From Rhyzopertha dominica (Eukaryota; Arthropoda; Insecta; Coleoptera; Bostrichidae), in contig QCXZ01000001.1 of NCBI GenBank assembly GCA_025024175.1, positions 34,590,942 to 34,654,941 of the forward strand: a stretch of 64,000 nt of DNA, written 5' to 3'. Below the pieces are notes generated by a model, which saw nothing but the letters and a program-made list of their open reading frames with translations, made no database searches and was not told where the DNA came from. Below are positions 57,902 through 64,000 of the stretch, piece by piece. Position numbers and translations under genes: made by a program. The first letter of the stretch is position 1. The number at the start of each line of letters is the position of its first letter.

Positions 57902-58821
57902 TTAAAGTATATTGTCTTTATTTATCCACGAATTATGTTTATTGTTAAATCCTAACCACTTAACAAGCACTTGGTTTCGTCTTCGTTTCAATACCTTTTC
58001 TACGAGAAACACATCCGGATATTTTACTTTTTGCAGTTGCTCTTGATAAAAACATCCAAGAATATCTTTACCATTTTCGTCCTTCAGTAAATATGTAGTT
58101 GGGTTTGTTAATTTAACTTTTCGTATAGTAAAAACCTCTGTTGACCAGTTGGGTAAATATTTTTTATCAAAAATTCCTCGCACTTTTGAAATACGAACAT
58201 GATCACCCGCATGAAACTTGGGTGTAATATTAGTAATTTTAATCTTGTTGTATACCGTTTCAAGAAGTCTGGACTCATCCTTTTTAGAGACATCATCAGG
58301 TTTCATATGTATTGTTCTATGGATTGTATTGTTATATTTATTACAATTTTTGGTAACAAATCCAACCACTTATAATTGCCCTGCAAGCTAAATTCTTTCC
58401 ACATAAAATTTTTTAGGGTTCTATTTACCCGCTCGACAATAGACGCTTTTTTTTCGCTGTACGCTGAATAATGGTTTACGTTATACTTTTTAATCAAATT
58501 ACGAAAGCTTGCATTATAAAACTCTGTCCCCATATCGGTCTGAAGGTTTACAGGTTTTTGTATTTTAAAAACTTTTTCCATTGCTTTGCTCACTTCTACA
58601 CCGGTTTTGTGTTTTATAGGAAATGCCCACACAAATTTAGAAAAACAATTAATTACAACTAATATGTACTTATAACCTCCATTAACTTTGGAATAAGGGA
58701 GCATTTCTACCAGATCTGCTTGAAACAGATCATTTAATGATTTTAGTATAACAGCACGTCTTTTAAAATTAACTCGAGCTGGTTTGTGTATTTCTTCTAC
58801 AACCTGTCTTTTCATATCCAT
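57902..58821 (-). pseudogene. Retroviral-type integrase with C-terminal chromodomain, one frameshift
   Basis: The frame from 58821 has the rve catalytic core: FQADLVEM (D36), LQTDMGTEFYN (D96) and KASIVERVNRTL (E130). No N-terminal zinc-binding HHCC domain precedes it. The frame shifts by minus one near 58,340-58,350, in an A/T-rich stretch. The second frame continues through a small beta barrel (FHAGDHVRISK) to a chromodomain at the C-terminus (DVFLVEKVLKRRRNQVLVKW and NSWI), ending at 57902. In Polintons this enzyme inserts the element into host DNA; a chromodomain would bind methylated histone tails. All catalytic residues remain, so the break is recent or an assembly error. Confidence 0.85.
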
Positions 58822-58838
58822 TTTTAAGTTTTAATCGA

Positions 58839-59805
58839 TTATTCTATAATTTTTGCTTCTTTTAGTTCCTCTATAATTGAGATTATTTCGTTTGTATGAC
58901 CCGTGTGTCCAGCGTTTTGAGATGATAGTAGTAATCGCAAGCGCTCTACAAGCTCGTTTGGATCATCCCAGTAGATATAGTCCGTTTTATTTGTGTTTGA
59001 TTCCATAAATATTCCCTTACCCGTTGTCTTTGATACTGCTATTGGTGCTATGACATGTTTGTACTTGTCTAAATTACAGCCACTAATTTGCTCGTTGGGT
59101 TTATAGCGGCGTCTGGCTGCGTTTGTTTTTAAAAACAATATGTCTGTAAGTTTCTTTATCCTTTTGTGTGTAATTTTGAGGATATTTTTTAAATAGCAAT
59201 TCATATAGCCCAGGAGTACCTTTGTATCTTCTATTTTTTATTATTATATCAGATCCATCAATTTCCATTCGTGAATCACCAATAAAAAGCTTTTCACCGT
59301 TTTTTGTTGTTCTTACACCATACTTTTGATCAAATTCACGTTGTTTTTCAGTATTTAACAAATCTGAAATATACTTTTTGGGTAGAGAACCATATTGATC
59401 TCTATTATCATTATCATCCGTATCTGTATCAGATGTTGTTGAAATGGTGTGTAATAAAGAGCGTTTTTCATCGCTAAGTTCTTCCACTAAATCATTTTCA
59501 TTATCATTGTCATCACCATAATCGTTATAATCTTCATTTTCCCAATCCACTTCTTCAGCTGAGGGTGTTAATTCCTCCTGTTTTACAAGCTTTTTCTCAT
59601 GTGATTTATCAATCGGTGAAAGCGGTTGGTAAGTAACATTTTTTGTATCAATCTTATTCTCAATATTTTGTAGGTGTTTTGTTATGGGTGAGAAAATTTC
59701 TTGCTGAACCATGTGACCATGTTTAAGCATTTCTAGCTTATTTTTTATATTTCGTCTTTTAATGACGAGTCTTCTTTTTATATTTCTTTCTTTTAAATTT
59801 GTCAT
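58839..59805 (-). pseudogene. Conserved Polinton protein of unknown function (YWDDPNEL type), one frameshift
   Basis: The first frame (59805-59101) has a basic N-terminus, a long acidic low-complexity middle (many D, N and E) and a folded part with RRYKGTPGLYELLFKKYPQ. A plus-one frame change near 59,130, at a run of T followed by A, leads into the second frame. This ends at 58839 with YIYWDDPNELVERLRLLLSS, HTGHTNEIISIIEELKEAKI. I recall the same two conserved blocks from uncharacterised proteins next to integrase or polymerase in insect Polintons. Function unknown. It lies just upstream of the integrase on the same strand, 17 bases apart, so the two probably share a transcript. The start faces the AACAGACAG repeats. 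Confidence 0.65.
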
Positions 59806-59814
59806 AACAGTAAA

Positions 59815-59888
59815 AACAGACAGCTTTTACATGTAAACAGACAGCTGGCTATATGTAAACAGACAGTAAACAGACAGGTCTGTCTGTT
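59815..59888. promoter_or_regulatory. AACAGACAG iterons between divergent viral genes
   Basis: Four direct copies of AACAGACAG start at 59815, 59836, 59858 and 59869, and one inverted copy (CTGTCTGTT) is at 59880-59888. The last two form a perfect inverted repeat with 9-bp arms and a 2-bp spacer that touches the ATG at 59889. Distances between starts are 21, 22, 11 and 11 bp, so all copies lie on the same face of the helix. The 83-bp region separates the YWDDPNEL-type gene (minus) from the Cys-rich ORF (plus). It could be a shared promoter element or a replication-protein binding site. Confidence 0.8.
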
Positions 59889-60512
59889 ATGTTGGTTTAT
59901 TCAGCACTTAAATATGCTTCATGTGCGTCTGCGCTAATATATTGCATATTTCTCGCTTCTAATTATGTTAATCAGTCACTATTCGTTATTCCTTTTGATA
60001 AGATCAGTATGGAACAACATAAAAATTGTATAAGTGAACTATTAAGCAAAATTAATCATTATTTAAATGCCGATAATGAACAATCGATGCAAATAACTGT
60101 GTTTTCAAGTACGTTACATAAACTAGTTTTACTAGAGCTGAAAAAACATTGCCGTTATCTGAAAGAATGTGAGAATGCTGAAATAACTGTGGTTTACAAC
60201 AAAATATTTGGAGATCACTTGACAACGTGCCCGTGGTCCAATCCTAAATGTACAGTAGGTCCAGATACCTGTTATTGCTACAAAGTGATGACACGAATAA
60301 AAGCATGTAACGAACTACTTAACGATTTGGATGTGATGAGATTGTCTGATACCGGAGGAAAAAAGACTCAACAGGGTGATGACGGTGATGAAGAGGAAAG
60401 TGTTATAAGCGAAACTCAAACCACAACAAAATGTGTTTTATGTTTTTGTCAATATTATATAACAAACAATGTTCAAAGGATGTTAAATTCTATGAGAAAT
60501 TTGTTTAAATAA
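59889..60512 (+). CDS. Cysteine-rich orphan protein, 207 aa (or 167 aa)
   Basis: Not recognised. If it starts at 59889, the N-terminus is hydrophobic (residues 10-32). However, the inner ATG at 60009 (MEQHKNCISELLSK) may be the real start, because a TATA-like TAATATATT (59,935) and an initiator-like TCAGT (59,972) lie between the two. The middle is helical with repeated Cys and His (KHCRYLKECEN, HLTTCPWSNPKC, CYCYK), possibly a zinc-binding or disulfide-bonded module. An acidic stretch (GDDGDEEESV) precedes a C-terminal CVLCFCQYY motif. Intact frame; low similarity to anything I know. Possibly a host-interaction protein, without proof. Confidence 0.65.
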   Translation: MLVYSALKYASCASALIYCIFLASNYVNQSLFVIPFDKISMEQHKNCISELLSKINHYLNADNEQSMQITVFSSTLHKLVLLELKKHCRYLKECENAEITVVYNKIFGDHLTTCPWSNPKCTVGPDTCYCYKVMTRIKACNELLNDLDVMRLSDTGGKKTQQGDDGDEEESVISETQTTTKCVLCFCQYYITNNVQRMLNSMRNLFK

Positions 60513-60576
60513 AACAATAATTTACATTAATTATTTTTATTTGTTACAGCCTTTTGCATACATTCAAACTCTGTCT

Positions 60577-61221
60577 CTACAAATTTTTGTAATTTATTAG
60601 GTTTACATACATATTCTTCATATTTTTTTTAAGAACAACAGTATTCCATATTATGTAAAATGTTTTATTTAAATCCTCCTTCTGTGTAATGGTTATTGCC
60701 GGTATTGCAGTATTCAAACACACCATACCAAAAACTACATTTTGGGCATGAACATATTCTAGAGATAAATTGTCTATCTTGTTGTTCCGTATTTTCATCA
60801 TCTCGAGTGTTAGCGTTGGATTACCACTGAGCAAAATAAACGATTTGTGATCAAAAAAACTCTTACTTGTAATACAGATATCCTTCACTTTTTCATCTAT
60901 TACATTGATGCTGTTAATACTTCCATCCAGCAAATCAAACACCAAACCATAAAACATTGTTGTTATAGGCATCCTATCGAAGACCAGACAGCGTAACGTT
61001 TCAGCATGTAACAATTTAAAAAATCTTTCCATTGCAAAAATCATATACAGCTGCGATGTAAACTTATCGGTGATTTTCTGTTGAATTAAATTCGCTTTCA
61101 AATCTTCAGCATAATCCGAATATGTTACTTTAAATAATAGATAATGCTTTGCAAGCGATCTTAGTGTTGTAGTTTTTCCACAACATGCAACCCCATCCAG
61201 AAAGACAACGGCACCTTTCAT
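60577..61221 (-). CDS. Deoxynucleoside/thymidylate kinase-like protein, 214 aa
   Basis: The P-loop LDGVACCGKTTTLRSL is at residues 8-23, and a VFDRMPITTMFY block at about residues 80-91 matches the DR(S/M) motif of the deoxyribonucleoside kinase and thymidylate kinase family. A lid-like region with basic residues (MMKIRNNK) follows. The length fits. It most resembles, from memory, the divergent thymidine kinase proteins of nudiviruses and related insect DNA viruses. It would supply nucleotide precursors for viral DNA synthesis, alongside the dUTPase 1.1 kb away. The frame is intact. It is divergent from the CHHC gene across a repeat-rich 540-bp spacer. Confidence 0.72.
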   Translation of the reverse strand: MKGAVVFLDGVACCGKTTTLRSLAKHYLLFKVTYSDYAEDLKANLIQQKITDKFTSQLYMIFAMERFFKLLHAETLRCLVFDRMPITTMFYGLVFDLLDGSINSINVIDEKVKDICITSKSFFDHKSFILLSGNPTLTLEMMKIRNNKIDNLSLEYVHAQNVVFGMVCLNTAIPAITITQKEDLNKTFYIIWNTVVLKKNMKNMYVNLINYKNL

Positions 61222-61309
61222 TTTATTCTTGATAACACCAACAAACTAACAACCAAAGATTAGTATGCTATATAAATACGTATAATAAAAAAATCTTGCT
61301 ATTATTCAT

Positions 61310-61640
61310 AACAAAAGTCAAACATGGTTTGCACACGTAAATTATATTACGTGCTTGATAAAAAGTTTTTGAAATGAATGTCTACTACGTTTCCGTTAAA
61401 CAAAAGGTCAAATGTGATTTGCGCATTCGGCATACATAAATTGCACACGTGTTTGATAAAAAGTATTTTTTTAACGAATGCTGATTGCTGACTATATGAA
61501 TTTACATAAACATGTTTTGACGTTGTTTGAGGTCATGCTTTATACACATGTGTATGATAAATGCGGAAATGTGTTATTAAAATGCTTTGACGTTGTTTGA
61601 GATCATGCACTATACGCATGTGTGATAAATGCGGAAATGT
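61310..61640. repeat. Two families of direct repeats in the kinase-CHHC spacer
   Basis: Repeat A: a 55-bp unit starting TTTGACGTTGTTTGAG-TCATGC and ending GATAAATGCGGAAATGT occurs at 61516-61572 and 61586-61640 (step 70 bp). Repeat B: AAAAG-TCAAA at 61316 and 61402, each followed by TTTGC-CA and later by GCACACGT and TTGATAAAAAGT (ending near 61,371 and 61,469). The spacer is 540 bp, the longest non-coding part of the viral block, and ends in a run of about 25 A (61,644-61,668). It may hold the promoters of both genes, or an origin. Confidence 0.7.
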
Positions 61641-61678
61641 AATAAAAAAAAAAAAAAAAAAAAAAAAACAGTTGAGCA

Positions 61679-61688
61679 TATATTTAAA
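61679..61688 (+). promoter_or_regulatory. TATA-like box of the CHHC zinc-finger gene
   Basis: TATATTTAAA followed about 30 bases later by TTCATTGTAAAG, where transcription could start; the ATG of the CHHC gene is at 61760. Together with the GC-richer bases between (GCTCGCTGCATG) this resembles an insect-type core promoter. Confidence 0.5.
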
Positions 61689-61759
61689 GCTCGCTGCATG
61701 TATGTTTATTCATTGTAAAGTGTGTTCAGCTGCTTCGTAGGAAACCTAATTTTAAAAAA

Positions 61760-62205
61760 ATGGGTGATGGTGTGTAATTTAATTATTTTTTACTAAATAA
61801 CAATTTTTATATTATTTCTATTTTACAGAATTTGCACGTTGTCCTATTAATTCATCGCATTTTGTATTAAAATCAAGAATGCTGCGGCATTTAACAAGAT
61901 GCAGCTATCAGCTAGCTAGGCAGCGAGGACAGCAACAGCCACGAACAGAACTGCCCCCTTATGTGGGGGTTCCACCACCACCACGACCGCCGCCACCACA
62001 ACAAGATGACCAACCACCGCCACAGCCGCTCCAGACTGAAGCCCGGGAGCAGCCAAACGAGGAGGAATGTTGGGATAATAGCAATTATCCAACATATGCT
62101 CCAATGCCGCGGTATGTGCCTCCGCCGTGGTTTAGCAAAAAACAAAAACAGGAGTGGCGAAGACTGCAGGGTGTACATTATAAGCAGGATCAGTATCAGT
62201 CTTGA
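61760..62205 (+). CDS. Viral CHHC zinc-finger protein resembling GTSF1/Asterix (spliced), 128 aa
   Basis: Exon 1 is 61760-61769 (three codons and one base). A 59-nt intron follows, from GTGTGT to TTTTACAG with an ACTAAAT branch-like site, then exon 2 at 61829-62205. Only the spliced product puts the start in frame with residues 5-28, which form a CHHC finger: C8-x5-H14-x9-H24-x3-C28 (CPINSSH, RHLTRC). This spacing is that of U11-48K and gametocyte-specific factor 1 (GTSF1). A proline-rich linker follows, then an acidic tryptophan-containing patch (EEECWDNSN) and a basic tail (PPPWFSKKQKQEWRRLQ); GTSF1 proteins also have acidic Trp-containing tails that bind Piwi. GTSF1 normally has two fingers, this protein one. 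It could interact with the piRNA machinery or with RNA; this is inference. AATAAA signals lie at 62,211 and 62,241. Confidence 0.8.
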
Positions 62206-62384
62206 TTATAAAAATAAAATTATCCAACATCCGATAAAAAAATAAATGTATTTATTACAAAATGGGTTTTTCTGTGTTTTATAATTTTATGTAATCATGA
62301 GCACAATTATCTCTGCTGAAGTAAATGTAAACTATAGAACGGTATATATTGATACCAAACATATAAGAAACAGTACTATCAAAC

Positions 62385-62937
62385 ATGTTGCGGTATTACA
62401 AAATTGTGTCAGAAGCTTACGCACCGATCCGCGCATACGAAAAGTCTGCTGGTTTAGATTTACGTTCGTTATACACCTGTACGATTCCGGCAAAAGGAAA
62501 ATTTTTGATAAATACTGGGTTGATTATACAACTGCCTGAAAATACATACGGTCGAATTGCACCACGTTCTGGATTAGCATCAGAACATTTTATTGACGTG
62601 GGAGGTAAATTTTGTACATATTTTTCTTTTACATATACATATATTTATATAGTTGTTTGCAATTATTTCAGCTGGAGTAATAGACGAAAACTATACTGGT
62701 GAAATAAAAGTGTTATTGTTCAATTTTTCTGAACAACCATATACGGTATTAAAGGGGGATAAAATTGCTCAACTAATCTGTGAAAAGCTAGTATACCCAG
62801 AAGTTGTGGAAACAAAAGAGGTAAAATTGTGAACATATTAATACTGTAACATTACTAAAAAAATAATATTGTTTGTATAGACCATAACAAACACAGAACG
62901 TTCGTCTAGAGGTTTTGGTTCTTCAGGAAGAAACTAA
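62385..62937 (+). CDS. dUTPase (trimeric type) with two short introns, 141 aa
   Basis: Exons are 62385-62604, 62672-62820 and 62881-62937, separated by introns of 67 nt (GTAAAT-TTTCAG) and 60 nt (GTAAAA-TATAG); phases agree. All five dUTPase motifs are present in order: KSAGLDLRS, APRSGLAS, GVIDENYTGEI, GDKIAQLI and the glycine-rich RGFGSSG. Motif V lies only in the third exon; without the second splice the protein would end four codons later. The enzyme converts dUTP to dUMP and keeps uracil out of viral DNA. It follows the CHHC gene on the same strand and ends 16 bases before the polymerase ATG. An ATG at 62297 opens an overlapping frame of 80 codons that is probably not translated. Confidence 0.92.
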
Positions 62938-62953
62938 CACTACCACCAACATC

Positions 62954-64000
62954 ATGACATCGCAAGAAAAATATCTAGATTATTATGTAAAAAAGGTGCT
63001 AGATAAATTTGAAAGGGTATGTAGATTGGTTAAAACTAAAGAAGATTTTGATAAGTGGATTAGATTATTGAGTAAATTCATTAAAACAACACAAAGCGCA
63101 ATTAGAATTAAGTCCAGTTGTGTGAAAAATTTTTTGAGATTAGAGTCCCAATTGGCGGTTTTAAATTACTACAAGGAAAACTTAAAATTACAAAAACAAC
63201 AAATGAAACGTTCAAAGAACAGGTTTGTTGTTTGGCAAGATTTAGAGTCTGCATTTAAATCCAGGATAAAAACAGGAGCGATTGTTAATCTTAGCATAAA
63301 GGATCCCAAAACATTTTTTCTTAAGGCTTACAAAAGTTTTGTTAAAAAAATTAAGGATGCATTAAGGACTTCTTTATTGAAAGTCAATGTAATATTTAGT
63401 GCAAATTTTGTTCAACCGAAAACTTTAGAAACTGATATAAAACATTTTAGTACGCGAAACAGCGTAATTGATAAAACCACAGACTTAAAAACCTGGTATA
63501 AGGAGAATGTTCAGGATAAAATTTTAAAAGAATTGGAGGAGTTTCAAGAAAGGGATTCGGGTTGGGCTCTCTATCAAATATTAAATTTAAAAGTTAATAT
63601 AAACAAATTTGCACCCATAAATATAGGCATATCTACATATGTTAAATTACCTTTCTTTTTAAGCAAGAAACGTGCTGTTCTAAACATTGAAAATGATGAT
63701 GAGTATTGCTTTCTTTGGGCAATAGTGGCTCATCTATATCCAGCACCGTGTGATAAAAATCCGCGCAGAATTTCTTCATATCCGCACTTTTCTAACGTGC
63801 TAAATTATAGTAACATCAAGTTTCCTATAAAACTGAAGGACATTCCTAAGTTTGAATTAGCAAACAGTTTATCAATAAATGTTTTCACATATGAAGCTAG
63901 AGAGATATTGCCTCTAAGTTTAAGTAAAACCAATTATTCTACCACTATCAACTTACTACTTATAAAGAACGTAAACTATTTTAATCATAGCGGTGATGAG
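62954..64000 (+). CDS. Family B DNA polymerase, N-terminal part (Polinton type), runs off the window
   Basis: Open for all 349 codons to the edge, from an ATG at 62954, 16 bases after the dUTPase stop. The first 190 residues are lysine-rich and helical. From about residue 195 the sequence has the typical N-terminal extension of insect Polinton polymerases: ERDSGWALYQILNLKVNINK, KRAVLNIENDDEYCFLWAIV and SSYPHFSNVLNY. This region precedes the exonuclease and polymerase domains, which lie to the right of the window, so no catalytic motif can be checked. The enzyme copies the element's own DNA, most likely by protein priming. The frame shows no disruption. Confidence 0.82.
   Translation, partial: MTSQEKYLDYYVKKVLDKFERVCRLVKTKEDFDKWIRLLSKFIKTTQSAIRIKSSCVKNFLRLESQLAVLNYYKENLKLQKQQMKRSKNRFVVWQDLESAFKSRIKTGAIVNLSIKDPKTFFLKAYKSFVKKIKDALRTSLLKVNVIFSANFVQPKTLETDIKHFSTRNSVIDKTTDLKTWYKENVQDKILKELEEFQERDSGWALYQILNLKVNINKFAPINIGISTYVKLPFFLSKKRAVLNIENDDEYCFLWAIVAHLYPAPCDKNPRRISSYPHFSNVLNYSNIKFPIKLKDIPKFELANSLSINVFTYEAREILPLSLSKTNYSTTINLLLIKNVNYFNHSGDE

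Larger units (their letters stand above)
51839..64000. mobile_element. Endogenous Maverick/Polinton (adintovirus-type) DNA virus element
   Basis: The block carries the family's hallmark genes on both strands: major capsid relic, penton relic, adenain-type protease, A32/FtsK-type ATPase, rve integrase with chromodomain, and the N-terminal region of the family B DNA polymerase. Added to these are PLA2, kinase, dUTPase, a CHHC zinc-finger protein and orphans. Genes are tightly packed, unlike the host DNA to the left. Neither end is visible: the left side stops at the gap and the right side continues past 64,000, so terminal repeats and target duplication cannot be checked. Several genes are broken and at least the left part is no longer functional. 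Confidence 0.9.

Noticed and set aside
58340..58350. Programmed minus-one frameshift in the integrase
   Set aside because: There is no slippery heptamer of the X XXY YYZ type in the right frame at the crossover.
59120..59140. Programmed plus-one frameshift in the YWDDPNEL-type gene
   Set aside because: The T5A5 run is suggestive, but no known plus-one signal or structure is visible, and two neighbouring genes have similar single-base breaks in the opposite or same direction, so mutation or sequencing error is simpler.
61912..62178. Minus-strand frames opposite the CHHC gene
   Set aside because: They are tryptophan- and valine-rich shadows of the proline-rich linker codons.
62297..62539. 80-codon frame overlapping the dUTPase start
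   Set aside because: It is read in another frame across conserved dUTPase codons, has no recognisable features, and is best seen as a shadow or upstream ORF.

Overview
This is an AT-rich piece of an animal nuclear genome, almost certainly an insect. Two host genes with ordinary introns are visible. The space between them is filled with decayed LINEs, a Ty3/gypsy fragment, Tc1/mariner copies and foldback elements. Single n's and one run of 100 n's show it is a draft scaffold. I cannot name the species.

Layout. (1) 1-3.8 kb: transposon remains. (2) 3.8-17.4 kb: the 3' eight coding exons of a nostrin-like gene (F-BAR, HR1, SH3) on the + strand; its two long introns hold foldback repeats and mariner relics. 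(3) 17.6-34.5 kb: no clear host gene, at least four LINE relics, simple repeats and palindromes. (4) 34.5-40.6 kb: the first three coding exons of a bHLH transcription factor of the PTF1/Fer type; the exon with the helix-loop-helix body is not in the window. A mariner copy with perfect 20-bp terminal repeats sits in its first intron. (5) 42.9-51.5 kb: about 60 copies of a 142-bp satellite. (6) 51,739-51,838: assembly gap. (7) 51.84-64.0 kb: a dense block of virus-like genes, an endogenous Maverick/Polinton (adintovirus-type) DNA element that runs off the right edge.

The viral block carries the family's defining set: major capsid and penton relics, an adenain-type protease fused behind a core-like protein, an A32/FtsK-type packaging ATPase, a chromodomain integrase and the N-terminal part of a protein-primed-type family B DNA polymerase. 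Accessory genes are a phospholipase A2 protein, a deoxynucleoside-kinase-like protein, dUTPase, a CHHC zinc-finger protein resembling GTSF1 (Asterix) of the piRNA pathway, and several orphans. Capsid-side genes are shattered, whereas ATPase, PLA2, kinase, CHHC protein, dUTPase and polymerase are open.

The most notable observations are the spliced viral CHHC/GTSF1-like gene, four short (58-67 nt) spliceosomal introns in three viral genes (one puts dUTPase motif V in frame, another splits the PLA2 calcium loop), and helically spaced AACAGACAG repeats between two divergent viral genes.
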